This document shows, piece by piece, positions 20,296 through 30,005 of a stretch of DNA of 64,000 nt (positions are counted from its first letter, which is position 1; each line of letters starts with the position of its first letter). The position numbers were made by a program, and so were the translations under genes. This stretch comes from Aeribacillus composti (GTDB lineage Bacteria > Bacillota > Bacilli > Bacillales > Aeribacillaceae), in the NCBI RefSeq assembly GCF_007827555.1, contig NZ_VISS01000011.1:39927-103926 (forward strand), written 5' to 3'. Under the pieces are notes generated by a model. It worked only from the letters and a program-made list of their open reading frames with translations, did no database searches and was not told where the DNA came from.

Positions 20296-21309
20296 ATGAG
20301 CGATGATCTGAAAACGGCCATGAGGATTTTGCAGCATTATCCAATCAAACCGATTTATTTAGAGAAAAAAACAAAAAATGTCTTGAAAATTCATTGTGAA
20401 AAAAGAACATATGCTTTAAAACGAACAACGATTAAAAAGCAAAGAAACATTCTAAAATTATATTCAATTTTTCACGACTTTCCATCTTTAGGAATCGTGC
20501 CGATTTATAGGACAACGAACGGAAATGTGTTTGTTAATGACTCAACGCAATCGTTTTATTTAATGCCTTGGATGGAAGGTTCAATCGTTGATGAAAAAAA
20601 TGCCTCAATCCTTTTTTACCACTTAGCGAAACTCCATAAAAAAACAAAACAGGAAATCAACATACCTCTAGTTCAGCTCGAAAATGTGTATCAACAGATT
20701 CAGAACAAGTGGAAGAGAAATTTCAACCTGCTGGAAGCATTTATGGAACAAATCGAAAAAAAATGGTATATGTCGCCTTTTGAATTGGCGGTCTTCAGCT
20801 ATTATTTTGAAACGAGGCAAGCCATCTTATTTGCAGAAGCGAAGCTTGATGAGTGGTATAACGAAATAAAGCAATCCTCTCACATGCGAATTGCACTGAA
20901 CAAAGTAAATGTCTCCTTATCTCATTTTCTGTTAGATCCAAAAGGGAAAATTTATTTTATTAATATGGAAGATGCAGCATTTGCTACTCCAATTTACGAC
21001 CTTTTCTTAATGTTTATGAACCTCTCCGAAGCGGAACCAACCGTTAGTGATCAAAATGTGCAATATATATCAGATTACGAAAAAGTGCTTCCTTTAACAA
21101 AAACTGAGAGATTGCTGTTGGTAAGCTATTTATCCTATCCAGCTAAATTATTAAAGCTTGTCCGGCAATATCAAAAAAAGAAAAGCGAAAAGGGAGAATT
21201 AGAATATTGCAAACAGCTGTTAAGAGCATACTGGCAAATGAAAAATACCGGGTACATTGCTTTAAAATGGAATGAAAAACTAGAAAACGATTCATTGGCA
21301 TCAGAATGA
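20296..21309 (+). CDS. ysxE: Spore coat protein YsxE (CotS/kinase-like fold)
   Basis: A 337-residue protein of the CotS-type family with an aminoglycoside phosphotransferase-like kinase fold. Seen are the N-lobe VLKIHCEKRTYALKR (putative ATP-site lysine), the hinge YLMPWMEGSIVDE, LAKLHKKTKQEI and a degenerate catalytic loop region MRIALNKVNVSLSHFLLDPKGKIYFINMEDAAFATPIYDL. The usual HGD catalytic triad reads ALNKVN, so it is probably a pseudokinase. The ATG at 20296 (MSDDLKTAM) is preceded by GGGAAG; an open frame extends upstream into spoVID. Its position after spoVID is that of B. subtilis ysxE. Confidence 0.8.
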   Translation: MSDDLKTAMRILQHYPIKPIYLEKKTKNVLKIHCEKRTYALKRTTIKKQRNILKLYSIFHDFPSLGIVPIYRTTNGNVFVNDSTQSFYLMPWMEGSIVDEKNASILFYHLAKLHKKTKQEINIPLVQLENVYQQIQNKWKRNFNLLEAFMEQIEKKWYMSPFELAVFSYYFETRQAILFAEAKLDEWYNEIKQSSHMRIALNKVNVSLSHFLLDPKGKIYFINMEDAAFATPIYDLFLMFMNLSEAEPTVSDQNVQYISDYEKVLPLTKTERLLLVSYLSYPAKLLKLVRQYQKKKSEKGELEYCKQLLRAYWQMKNTGYIALKWNEKLENDSLASE

Positions 21310-21327
21310 ATGGGGGATCTGGCAGCT

Positions 21328-21519
21328 TTAGCCCCGTTCCATATACAACGCGGCTGCTAGAAATAGTAAAATGGCTAATAAAATAATATCAAACATAGTT
21401 GGTAAAAGGATTGTTCGAATTCCCTGAAAAATCGTTAAAGGAACGATGAACTGTTCAAGAGTAGATCGGAATTGTTTAATAAACGATTGAATATAGTATG
21501 GTTTTATTTTTTTTCTCAT
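21328..21519 (-). CDS. Small membrane protein of unknown function
   Basis: A 63-residue product beginning MRKKIKPYYIQSFIKQFR with a basic amphipathic N-terminus, a hydrophobic stretch at about 22-40 and a strong membrane segment IILLAILLFLAAALYMERG at the C-terminus. AAGGTGATC lies 7 bases before the ATG on the minus strand, and the gene is convergent with ysxE. I do not recognise a named family. The good ribosome binding site and the membrane-protein composition argue that it is real. It lies just upstream of and divergent from the valS T-box. Confidence 0.6.
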   Translation of the reverse strand: MRKKIKPYYIQSFIKQFRSTLEQFIVPLTIFQGIRTILLPTMFDIILLAILLFLAAALYMERG

Positions 21520-21609
21520 GCTGATCACCTTCAACTTTGTTAATTTATATTATGAAATAAAGAACATTTTGTGATTTTTGTTTAAAGGTTAAGGAAGATG
21601 GGGAAAATA

Positions 21610-21639
21610 TTGACGAAAAAAACAATTTTTTAGTACTAT
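21610..21639 (+). promoter_or_regulatory. sigma-A promoter of the valS T-box leader
   Basis: TTGACG (21610-21615), 18-base spacer, TACTAT (21634-21639). Confidence 0.65.
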
Positions 21640-21646
21640 TAAATAT

Positions 21647-21906
21647 AGAAATTTATATAGTTTGTGAAAATGTGTTGAAGGGGAGTAGTACAACGAACGA
21701 CTCCTTCCAGAGAGGGAAATCGCAGGCTGGAAGATTTCCTAGGAGATCCCGTTGGAAAGTCGCCCTGGAGCAGCTTCCTTGAAAGCTTTTTAGTAAAGGG
21801 AGCCGGCATTAGCCGTTACCTGAAAGAAGTGCACAGACGTATCTGTGAAAAAAGGTGGTACCGCGAAAACATCTCCTTTCGTCCTTTTAGGATGGAAGGA
21901 GTTTTT
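21647..21906 (+). promoter_or_regulatory. T-box riboswitch, valine type
   Basis: Leader that senses uncharged tRNA(Val) and controls transcription of valS. The T-box core AGGTGGTACCGCG is at 21853-21865. Stem I landmarks are CCAGAGAGGGAA and GGCTGGAAG. The codon in the specifier position (GGAAA-GTC-GCCCTGGAGC) is GTC at 21759-21761, a valine codon. The intrinsic terminator is CTCCTTTCGTCC / GGATGGAAGGAG (21873-21901) followed by TTTTT. The alternative antiterminator is formed by the T-box with the 5' terminator arm. Confidence 0.95.
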
Positions 21907-21942
21907 ATATTTTAGAATGAAAATAAGGAGGTTTTCATAAAT

Positions 21943-24585
21943 ATGTCGAATTCAGAAATCACTCTTTCCCCAAAATACGATCCGAAAACGGTTGAAGAGG
22001 ATCGGTATGCATTTTGGCTCGAGGGAAAATTTTTTGAAGCAAAAGATGATGAGGGGAAAACTCCTTTCACGATCGTTATTCCTCCGCCAAACGTCACCGG
22101 TAAGCTTCACCTTGGACATGCATGGGATACAACTCTTCAAGATATTATTACCCGAATGAAGCGAATGCAAGGGTACGATGTTTTGTGGCTGCCAGGGATG
22201 GATCATGCGGGAATCGCCACACAAGCCAAGGTGGAAGCAAAGCTGCGCGAAGAAGGGAAAAGTCGGTATGATCTCGGGCGGGAAAAATTTGTAGAAGAAA
22301 CATGGAAATGGAAGGAAGAATATGCAGACCATATTCGCAAACAATGGGCAAAATTAGGCCTAGGTCTTGACTACACAAGAGAGAGGTTCACCCTTGATGA
22401 AGGTCTTTCAAAAGCTGTAAGAGAGGTTTTTGTATCGCTTTATAAAAAAGGTCTTATTTACCGAGGAGAGTACATTATTAACTGGGATCCGGTGACAAAA
22501 ACAGCCCTTTCCGATATCGAAGTCATTTATAAAGAAGTGAAAGGGGCACTTTATCATTTAAAATATCCGCTGGCTGATGGATCCGGATATATTGAAGTCG
22601 CGACCACTCGCCCGGAAACGATGCTTGGGGATACAGCAGTGGCAGTTCATCCTGATGATGATAGGTATAAGCATTTAATCGGAAAAACAGTGAAGCTGCC
22701 AATAACAGGACGGGAAATTCCGATCGTCGCAGATGAATATGTCGATATGGAATTCGGTTCAGGAGCAGTAAAAATAACTCCTGCACACGATCCGAACGAC
22801 TTTGAAATCGGAAACCGCCACAATTTAGAAAGAATATTAGTCATGAATGAAGACGGGACAATGAATGAAAAAGCGGGAAAATATGAAGGAATGGATCGCT
22901 TTGAATGCCGGAAGCAGTTGGTGAAAGACCTGCAGGAGGAAGGAATTTTATTTAAAATTGAAGAGCATATCCATTCCGTAGGCCATAGTGAACGAAGCGG
23001 AGCAGTTATCGAGCCGTATTTATCAACTCAATGGTTTGTGAAAATGAAGCCTTTGGCCGAAGCTGCTTTGAACCTTCAGAAAACAGAAGGGAAAGTTCAT
23101 TTTATTCCTGAACGATTTGAAAAAACGTATTTGCATTGGCTGGAAAACATTCGCGACTGGTGTATTTCCCGTCAGTTATGGTGGGGACATCGCATTCCAG
23201 CTTGGTATCATAAGGAAACAGGCGAAGTTTATGTTGATCATGAGCCGCCTAAAGATATTGAAAATTGGGAGCAGGATCCAGATGTGTTAGATACATGGTT
23301 CAGCTCTGCTTTATGGCCGTTTTCAACAATGGGCTGGCCTGATAAAGAGGCAAAAGATTATAAACGCTATTATCCGACAGATGTCCTTGTTACCGGGTAT
23401 GACATTATTTTCTTTTGGGTTTCGCGGATGATTTTCCAAGGATTGGAGTTTACTGGGAAAAGACCGTTTAAAGATGTTTTGATTCATGGACTTGTGCGCG
23501 ATTCAGAAGGAAGAAAAATGAGCAAATCATTAGGCAATGGCGTCGATCCGATGGATGTTATTGACAAATACGGTGCGGACTCTTTGCGCTACTTTTTAGC
23601 TACCGGCTCAAGCCCAGGACAGGATTTAAGATTTAGCTTTGAAAAAGTAGAAGCCGTGTGGAATTTTGCCAATAAAATATGGAACGCCTCCCGCTTTGTA
23701 CTGATGAATTTGAACGGTTTAACATATGAAGAAATTGATTTAAACGGAAAAAAATCAGTGGTAGATAAATGGATTCTCACACGGTTAAATGAAACGATTG
23801 AGCTTGTCACAAGACTTGCGGAAAAATATGAATTTGGCGAAGCCGGTCGGGTGCTGTACAATTTTATTTGGGATGATTTTTGCGACTGGTATATTGAAAT
23901 GGCAAAAATTCCGCTGTACGGAAATGATGAGGAAGCGAAAAAGACAACTCGTTCCATTTTGGCATATGTGTTAGATCAAACATTGCGACTCCTTCATCCT
24001 TTTATGCCGTTTATAACAGAAGAAATTTGGCAGCACCTTCCTCATCAGGGAGAATCGATTACAATTGCTTCATGGCCGGTTGTACGTCAGGAGCTTTCTG
24101 ATGAAAAAGCTGCAAACGAAATGAAGCTTCTAGTTGATGTGATTCGCTCAGTCCGTAATATTCGCGCTGAAGTGAACACGCCGATGAAGAAGCAGGTGGA
24201 TATGATCATTCATGCTCATAGTGAAGAAGTTAAAAACCAGTTGGAGAAAAACCGCAGCTATTTAGAGAGATTTTGCAATCCTAGCTCATTAACAATTGAT
24301 ACAAACATTGAAGCTCCTGACAAGGCTATGACAGCTGTTGTGAGCGGGGCAGAAGTATTTCTTCCTCTTGAAGGACTCATTAATGTGGAAGAAGAAATCA
24401 AACGGCTTGAAAAAGAATTAGAGAAATGGAATAAAGAAGTCGAGCGCGTTCAGAAAAAGCTTGCCAATGAAGGATTTATTAAAAAAGCACCGAAAGAAGT
24501 CGTAGAAGAAGAGCGGGCAAAAGAAAAGGACTATTTAGAAAAACAGCAGGCGGTGTTAAAACGACTTCAGGAGCTGAAAGGCTAA
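21943..24585 (+). CDS. valS: Valyl-tRNA synthetase
   Basis: Class Ia aminoacyl-tRNA synthetase charging tRNA(Val). The 880 residues contain the HIGH motif as HLGH at 56-59 ([13 protein letters not shown]), the KMSKS motif at 525-529, the editing (CP1) domain with [19 protein letters not shown], and a C-terminal coiled coil ([22 protein letters not shown] ...). The start ATG follows AAGGAGG. It is controlled by the T-box directly upstream and is co-oriented with folC after a modest hairpin. Confidence 0.98.
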   Translation: MSNSEITLSPKYDPKTVEEDRYAFWLEGKFFEAKDDEGKTPFTIVIPPPNVTGKLHLGHAWDTTLQDIITRMKRMQGYDVLWLPGMDHAGIATQAKVEAKLREEGKSRYDLGREKFVEETWKWKEEYADHIRKQWAKLGLGLDYTRERFTLDEGLSKAVREVFVSLYKKGLIYRGEYIINWDPVTKTALSDIEVIYKEVKGALYHLKYPLADGSGYIEVATTRPETMLGDTAVAVHPDDDRYKHLIGKTVKLPITGREIPIVADEYVDMEFGSGAVKITPAHDPNDFEIGNRHNLERILVMNEDGTMNEKAGKYEGMDRFECRKQLVKDLQEEGILFKIEEHIHSVGHSERSGAVIEPYLSTQWFVKMKPLAEAALNLQKTEGKVHFIPERFEKTYLHWLENIRDWCISRQLWWGHRIPAWYHKETGEVYVDHEPPKDIENWEQDPDVLDTWFSSALWPFSTMGWPDKEAKDYKRYYPTDVLVTGYDIIFFWVSRMIFQGLEFTGKRPFKDVLIHGLVRDSEGRKMSKSLGNGVDPMDVIDKYGADSLRYFLATGSSPGQDLRFSFEKVEAVWNFANKIWNASRFVLMNLNGLTYEEIDLNGKKSVVDKWILTRLNETIELVTRLAEKYEFGEAGRVLYNFIWDDFCDWYIEMAKIPLYGNDEEAKKTTRSILAYVLDQTLRLLHPFMPFITEEIWQHLPHQGESITIASWPVVRQELSDEKAANEMKLLVDVIRSVRNIRAEVNTPMKKQVDMIIHAHSEEVKNQLEKNRSYLERFCNPSSLTIDTNIEAPDKAMTAVVSGAEVFLPLEGLINVEEEIKRLEKELEKWNKEVERVQKKLANEGFIKKAPKEVVEEERAKEKDYLEKQQAVLKRLQELKG

Positions 24586-24589
24586 AACA

Positions 24590-24614
24590 AATCCGGGTAT
24601 GCCCCGGATTTTCT
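24590..24614 (+). terminator. Hairpin between valS and folC
   Basis: AATCCGGG / CCCGGATT (8 bp, loop TATGC) followed by TTCTTCC. The T-tract is weak, so partial read-through to folC is likely. Confidence 0.5.
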
Positions 24615-24691
24615 TCCATCAAAACGTTTATGATACATCCGGCCATTCAAATTCATTGAAAATGTTCGAGAGTTCAAGGAGGGGAATTTAT

Positions 24692-25975
24692 ATGTTTCAA
24701 ACATATGAAGAAGCACTCAAGTGGATACATTCCCGCCTAACCTTTGGAATAAAGCCTGGTCTCCAGCGAATGGAATGGATGATGGAAAAGCTTGATCATC
24801 CGGAAAGAAGATGCCGCTTCATTCATGTAGCCGGAACAAACGGGAAAGGATCAACGATTGCTTTTATGCAAGAGGTGTTAAAAGCCGCTGAATATAAAGT
24901 AGGTGCTTTCACCTCGCCTTATTTGGAATCATTCAATGAACGAATTACGATAGATGGCAATCCCATTTCTGAAGAGGAAATATTGCAGCTATCCAATGTG
25001 ATCAAACCGGTTGTTGACGAGCTTGAGAAAACGGAGCTTGGAGCACCGACAGAGTTTGAAGTCATTACTGCGATGATGTTTTATTATTTTGGTAAAATCA
25101 ACGTGCCGGATGTTGTTTTATTAGAAACAGGACTCGGGGGAAAATGGGATTCTACGAATATTGCGAATCCTATTCTTTCAGTGATTACAATGATTGGACA
25201 TGATCATTTAAACATCCTTGGCTCAACGATAGAAGAGATTGCAGAGCAAAAGGCAGGCATTATTAAAAACGGAGTTCCTGTCATTACAGCTGTGGAACAA
25301 AAGGAAGCCCTTGATGTCATTGAGCGTGTTGCAAAAGAAAAAAAAGCAAAGCATTATTGGCTCACTAGGGATTTTCACGCAGGAGATTTTGATGAATTTT
25401 TTGTACAAACCCCCTTTAAACGATATAACAGCCTTTCATTACAGATGAAAGGAAACCATCAAGCGATCAATGCTGCACTGAGTGTCATGACGCTTGATTA
25501 TTTAAGAGTTTATTATTCGTTTATCATAGAGGAGGAGCATATACAGGAAGGATTGAAGCGAACTTTTTGGAAAGGGCGGTTTGAAGAAGTAAAGGAAAAA
25601 CCGAGAGTCATTTTGGACGGAGCACATAATCCGGAAGGAATGGCAGCGTTGAAAGAAACTGTACAAAAGTTTTACCCTGATAAGAAAATCATCATGTTAT
25701 TTTCTTGTGTGAAGGACAAGCAATATAAAGAAATGATCGAGCAGGCTGCACAAATAGCAAATCGAATCATTTTTACAACCTTTCATTTCCCGAAAGCAGC
25801 TGATGCGAAAGAATTATACGAGGCTTGCGACATGAAGGATAAAGAGTATGAAGACAATTGGGAGCTTGCCTATGAAAAGATTATCAACACAATGGATGAC
25901 GAAACGGTTCTCATTATTACAGGTTCCCTTTATTTTATCGGTGAAGTGAGAAAACATATAAAACATAGCTCATGA
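24692..25975 (+). CDS. folC: Folylpolyglutamate synthase / dihydrofolate synthase
   Basis: Adds glutamate to folates (and to dihydropteroate). Start at 24692 (MFQTYEEALKWIHSRLTFG) with AAGGAGGGG about 8 bases upstream; the longer open frame adds 31 residues without homology. The 427 residues contain the P-loop HVAGTNGKGST, the folate loop GAFTSPYLESFNERI, ETGLGGKWDSTN, ITMIGHDH and the C-terminal-domain ILDGAHNPEG. In B. subtilis folC is followed by comC; here spoIIB follows directly. Confidence 0.95.
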   Translation: MFQTYEEALKWIHSRLTFGIKPGLQRMEWMMEKLDHPERRCRFIHVAGTNGKGSTIAFMQEVLKAAEYKVGAFTSPYLESFNERITIDGNPISEEEILQLSNVIKPVVDELEKTELGAPTEFEVITAMMFYYFGKINVPDVVLLETGLGGKWDSTNIANPILSVITMIGHDHLNILGSTIEEIAEQKAGIIKNGVPVITAVEQKEALDVIERVAKEKKAKHYWLTRDFHAGDFDEFFVQTPFKRYNSLSLQMKGNHQAINAALSVMTLDYLRVYYSFIIEEEHIQEGLKRTFWKGRFEEVKEKPRVILDGAHNPEGMAALKETVQKFYPDKKIIMLFSCVKDKQYKEMIEQAAQIANRIIFTTFHFPKAADAKELYEACDMKDKEYEDNWELAYEKIINTMDDETVLIITGSLYFIGEVRKHIKHSS

Positions 25976-26010
25976 GTACGAGGATGTCGAAAAATAACGA
26001 CAACAATTAT

Positions 26011-26040
26011 GAACGAGGCGACAAATGTCTCGTTCTTTTT
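26011..26040 (+). terminator. folC terminator
   Basis: GAACGAG...CTCGTTC (26011-26017 / 26029-26035), extended by GACA/TGTC inside, followed by TTTTTTATTTT. Confidence 0.85.
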
Positions 26041-26100
26041 TATTTTACATATGTTAGCATAAAAAAAAGTTTGTCCAGCATAAAAAGGGCGGTGATCATT

Positions 26101-27036
26101 TTGGACAAGCCATCATCGAAAATAACCATTAAAATCAACGGTCAGGAAAACAATTTTTCCAACGATACGGATGTTTCTGCTGAACCAAGTGAAACTGGCA
26201 AACAATTAAAAGTATCCAGCTGGGAGGAGAAGGTGAAGGCTGAAAAAGAAATGGCAGCATCAGAGGATAAGAACGAAGAGGAGACATCTTTTCCTTGGAT
26301 TTTGCCGGATGATGAGGAGGATAAGAAAGAAAACCCGAAAATAGCCTTCTCAAAGAACCATAGCAGAACGCTGCCTCCTAAAATAAAAAACTATGTGATA
26401 TCGATCATATTTGCTGTTATTCTTGGACTGAGTTTTGGTGTTTTAGCCCTGCAATTTATTTCAAACGATTCAATGCCTGTATCATCTGAATTGAGGGATG
26501 TGTCAAAGTCTCCTCAAAGACAGAATGTTAGCAATGCTTCAGCGCCAAGCGGTGCGGAAAACATCGTTTTTGAAGTTTATATGGTACAAGCCGGAAAATT
26601 TACAAAAAAAGAAGGAGCGGAAACCGTCAGCGGGCAGATAAAGGCTAAAGGATTGCCTTCTGTTATCGTTCCACAAGGCGGCGATCATTACGTATTCGTT
26701 GGGGCAGCGTTGGATAAAAAGACAGCAGAAGAGTTGAAAAACATGGCTGAATCACATCAAATTGAAACGTTTGTGAAAAAGATGAAATGGGAAGGAAAGG
26801 TGGAAAACGAAAAAACTAAAACGGTCGTTGAGGAGATGCTGAAGCTGTCTTCGTCTTTTGTGAATGGAACCGCCCCGGAACAAGAGAAAGTAGAGTCATT
26901 ATTAAATGAGGCTGGTCAAATAAAAGACGATTCAATTTTGGCAGCAGTAAAAAAACTGCAAACAGAAAAATCGGCAAATGAACAGCTATGGAGTCTGCAG
27001 CAGTCGCTGCTAGATTTTTTTGAAAAACTTTCTTGA
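26101..27036 (+). CDS. spoIIB: Stage II sporulation protein B (SPOR-domain protein)
   Basis: Membrane-anchored septal peptidoglycan-binding protein that helps engulfment. Start chosen at TTG 26101 (product MDKPSSKITIKING) because GGTGATC lies just upstream and the longer frame runs backwards through the folC terminator. The 311 residues have an acidic cytoplasmic N-terminus, one membrane helix at about 98-120 (YVISIIFAVILGLSFGVLAL) and an extracellular SPOR domain at about 156-227 (FEVYMVQAGKFTKKEGAETV ... GGDHYVFVG). Position before maf-radC agrees with B. subtilis spoIIB. The sequence is fast-evolving, so identity rests on topology plus synteny. Confidence 0.82.
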   Translation: MDKPSSKITIKINGQENNFSNDTDVSAEPSETGKQLKVSSWEEKVKAEKEMAASEDKNEEETSFPWILPDDEEDKKENPKIAFSKNHSRTLPPKIKNYVISIIFAVILGLSFGVLALQFISNDSMPVSSELRDVSKSPQRQNVSNASAPSGAENIVFEVYMVQAGKFTKKEGAETVSGQIKAKGLPSVIVPQGGDHYVFVGAALDKKTAEELKNMAESHQIETFVKKMKWEGKVENEKTKTVVEEMLKLSSSFVNGTAPEQEKVESLLNEAGQIKDDSILAAVKKLQTEKSANEQLWSLQQSLLDFFEKLS

Positions 27037-27235
27037 TAACGGGAAAGCGTTTGCTCGAGCATACGTTTTCTTTTTTTATTTTCACAAGCAGTTTTCCTTA
27101 GATAATGTAGTTTTTTCTGTAAATTGAATAAATGTTTTTATTAATGGCGATTAGATAATTCTTTTTTGAAAAATTGTTTGCAAAAGCCTTTTTTGATAAC
27201 ATACGGATAGTATTGGTTGAAAGGATGAAATAAAA

Positions 27236-27802
27236 ATGGAACGCCTCATACTTGCATCAAGCTCTCCGCGAAGAAAAGAACTCCTCAAGCTGTTAGGAAT
27301 ACCATTTGCTGTGATTGAAAGCAATTTGGAAGAGAGGCTGGACGAAGAAGCTGAACCCGAAAAAGCCATTCAAAAACTTGCCTTTCAAAAAGCCTTTCAT
27401 GTAGCTGAAAGGTATAAAGATGCATATGTCATCGGAGCAGATACGGCGGTGATCCTCGAAAATCGAATACTAGGAAAGCCGAAAGACCGCCGTGACGCCT
27501 ATTACATGTTAAAATCACTTTCTGGGAAAACACATACTGTTTTAACAGCAGTTTCGATTATTCATGGTGAAAAGCATACGACATTTTCTGAATCAACAAA
27601 AGTTACTTTTTGGCCGCTTTCAGACGATGAAATCCTGGAATACATTGAGACAAACGAACCAATGGACAAGGCGGGTGCTTATGGAATTCAACATTTCGGC
27701 TCATTGCTAGTGAAAAAAATTGATGGCGATTATTTTACAGTTGTCGGTCTTCCTGTTTCAAGACTGTACAGAGAATTAAAAAATTTTGGATTTCACTGGT
27801 AA
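27236..27802 (+). CDS. maf: Maf nucleotide pyrophosphatase
   Basis: Hydrolyses non-canonical or excess nucleoside triphosphates (dTTP/UTP-type Maf) and is linked to septum control. The 188 residues have the signature LILASSSPRRKELL at the N-terminus, the central ADTAVILENRILGKPKD and KAGAYGIQHFGSLLVKKIDGDYFTVVGLP. AAAGGATG precedes the ATG. It is followed 18 bases later by radC. Confidence 0.95.
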   Translation: MERLILASSSPRRKELLKLLGIPFAVIESNLEERLDEEAEPEKAIQKLAFQKAFHVAERYKDAYVIGADTAVILENRILGKPKDRRDAYYMLKSLSGKTHTVLTAVSIIHGEKHTTFSESTKVTFWPLSDDEILEYIETNEPMDKAGAYGIQHFGSLLVKKIDGDYFTVVGLPVSRLYRELKNFGFHW

Positions 27803-27820
27803 CAAACAAGGGGGAAAGAT

Positions 27821-28498
27821 ATGCTCGCTATTCGAGATTTTCCAGAAGAAGAAAGACCAAGGGAACGATTGATACACAACGGACCAAAAGGCCTTTCCAA
27901 CCATGAGCTGCTGGCAATTTTATTGAGAACAGGGACAAAGGGAGAATCAGTGCTTGAACTGGCGAATAAGCTTTTAAAAACTTTCGGGGGTCTTAGAATG
28001 TTAAAAGAGGCGTCAGTTCAGGAAATTATGGGCATACCCGGCATTGGAAAAGCAAAAGCGGTGCAAATTATAGCAGCATTAGAATTGGGAAAAAGAATTC
28101 ATCAGCTCGCATACGAAGATCGGTATGTCATTCGTTCTCCACAAGATGCCTCCAATTATGTCATGGAAGAAATGCGCTTTTTAAAACAAGAGCATTTCGT
28201 AGGTTTATATTTAAACACTAAAAACCAAGTGCTGCATAAGCAAACGATTTTCATCGGCAGTTTAAATACATCAATTGTTCACCCAAGAGAAGTCTTCAAG
28301 GAGGCATTGAAATGTTCAGCTGCATCTTTTATTTGTATCCATAATCATCCATCAGGAGATCCCTCCCCAAGCAAAGAGGATATCGAAGTCACGAGGCGCT
28401 TGTCCGAATGCGGAAAGTTGATCGGGATTGAACTTTTAGATCATATCATAATCGGAGAGCGTAAATACGTCAGTTTAAAAGAAAAGGGATATTTATAA
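27821..28498 (+). CDS. radC: RadC-family JAMM-domain protein
   Basis: A 225-residue protein with an N-terminal helix-hairpin-helix region (IMGIPGIGKAKAVQIIAALELG) and a C-terminal JAB/MPN metalloprotease-like domain with the zinc motif HNHPSGDPSPSKEDIEVT. The family is widespread; a role in DNA repair is disputed. It lies in a maf-radC unit upstream of mreB as in B. subtilis, but here a 1.5 kb gap separates it from mreB. Confidence 0.95.
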   Translation: MLAIRDFPEEERPRERLIHNGPKGLSNHELLAILLRTGTKGESVLELANKLLKTFGGLRMLKEASVQEIMGIPGIGKAKAVQIIAALELGKRIHQLAYEDRYVIRSPQDASNYVMEEMRFLKQEHFVGLYLNTKNQVLHKQTIFIGSLNTSIVHPREVFKEALKCSAASFICIHNHPSGDPSPSKEDIEVTRRLSECGKLIGIELLDHIIIGERKYVSLKEKGYL

Positions 28499-28530
28499 CG
28501 CTTTTTAAAAGGTTTTATGTCAATTGTTGG

Positions 28531-28561
28531 GGTGCACTGGATATGAAGTGCACCTCTTTTT
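28531..28561 (+). terminator. radC terminator
   Basis: Perfect 8-bp stem GGTGCACT / AGTGCACC (28531-28538, 28547-28554) followed by TCTTTTTATG. Confidence 0.88.
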
Positions 28562-29911
28562 ATGATGTGTGAAGATTAGATCTATGAAATTATTGATAAA
28601 TGACTTCCAATTTTTTAATCTTAAAAATGACATTCGCAGTTTTATGAATTTTTATCTTTGAATATCTATTGCTGATGGAGAATGGCTTGATATATAATCA
28701 ATAGCATCCCTTTACTTTATTGGAAAACTTCCATATATAAGGTTCTATTTTATATTACTCATATGATGCTCCTGTCTTTTATAATGAATTGTAAGGAAGC
28801 ATGTTTTCATTTAAGATTACAGACTTCTGAAGTTAAGATCCTCGTCGCACTGCTGCCTATGTGATTGTGCACTTGAATTTGTTTTGATGTTCTTTTTTTG
28901 GCAACCGCATCAGACCAGCTAACTTATTATTGAAAAACGACAATTCATTTTACTCTAGTCATTCTACCTCAGTTCCAGCAACAAAGTTTTATAAAAACCA
29001 CTTATATGTATAATCTTACATTTCACCCAAAATTTTGTCATTGCGAAAAAGGAGTTATTTTTACACACTTTATATGGTTAAAAAACTTATTTTCCCGAGT
29101 TATAAATGGGTGAAAAAGTATGCCTTCATTTAAAATCAATCCTAACACGTATTACAGTTAATAGCTTTGGATTCTGAACTGCTAGCGCTTTTTCGGACAG
29201 ATTTTTGCGCTTCTAGACACGTAATGCGAACAACCACCGTCTTGCTGAATTTGCAGGGGGACAGATGGGAGACATCAACGGTATATAACATACTGACCAG
29301 CCTCGCAAAGACACGATAAAAAGCTGCTTGAAGCAGGGCAGTAACGTTATTACAACGCGTAAGTGCATGATAGAAGGAATTTCAAAAAACATTTGCACGG
29401 CCTCGCGAGCTCCAAATGATGTCCGCATTTATAAAGGGTTTGCGACATAAGAAGAGCCAAAGTTGAGGAAAAATCTCATATTTTAGTGATTTTCAATAAT
29501 AGATGAACTTGAAACTTCGGCAGAATTGTTATGTAATACTTTATTGGAGTCATTTGAATTGAAACACAATCAACTGAAAAAACCATTATTTTTTATGACA
29601 TTCTAAACCATTGCTAATAAAGAGTGCAAAGGGGGGATTTGTAAACATAAAATAATATTTTTTGTATGGACTTGTAATATTTTTAAGTTATTATTCTCAA
29701 TGGATAAATTAAATCAAGGCTTTCATACGGGCGGTATTTGCTGTGACATCTATTTTTCATCCTCTATTCTCCACTAGGAAAATTTTTTAGTAAAAATTTT
29801 TGAGGCGTCCAACACAATGATCAGCTTTTCATCAAGTTTCATGAAAAATACCTCGCAAATTTTTATTTTACGCAGGGTATTGATAGCACTTTTTTTTTTG
29901 AAAAATTACGT
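28562..29911. other. Long gap without an intact gene; possible gene relic
   Basis: About 1.35 kb between the radC terminator and the mreB promoter. It is very AT-rich with stops in all frames, except for a more GC-rich patch near 29215-29450. In that patch one plus-strand frame (29223-29450) runs 76 codons with only one internal stop and reads like protein (NHRLAEFAGGQMGDING ... SRAPNDVRIYKGFAT). The opposite strand is also open for 71 codons (29213-29428) but has no ribosome binding site and an implausible composition. I recognise no family and see no RNA gene. Confidence 0.5.
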
Positions 29912-29922
29912 TATAATATAAT
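29912..29922 (+). promoter_or_regulatory. -10 region of the mreB promoter
   Basis: Two overlapping TATAAT hexamers (29912-29917 and 29917-29922) about 85 bases before mreB, preceded by a T-tract and TTTTTG, with no good -35 at standard spacing. Confidence 0.45.
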
Positions 29923-30005
29923 TTATGGGTTTTTTCAATAATGATTAGACATTTACATGAATATAAAAACGTATTTATTTTGGAAGAAAGGGAGATACAA
30001 CAGCT

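Noticed and set aside
25972..26100. Longer N-terminus for spoIIB starting at the folC end
   Set aside because: It would be translated through the folC terminator hairpin and has no similarity to SpoIIB; the TTG at 26101 has the proper ribosome binding site.
29213..29428. 71-codon minus-strand frame in the radC-mreB gap
   Set aside because: No ribosome binding site, composition not protein-like, and the patch has a better-looking (but broken) plus-strand frame. Kept only as a possible relic.
29215..29450. Structured RNA such as RNase P, 6S, tmRNA or a riboswitch in the radC-mreB gap
   Set aside because: None of the conserved cores of those families could be read on either strand.
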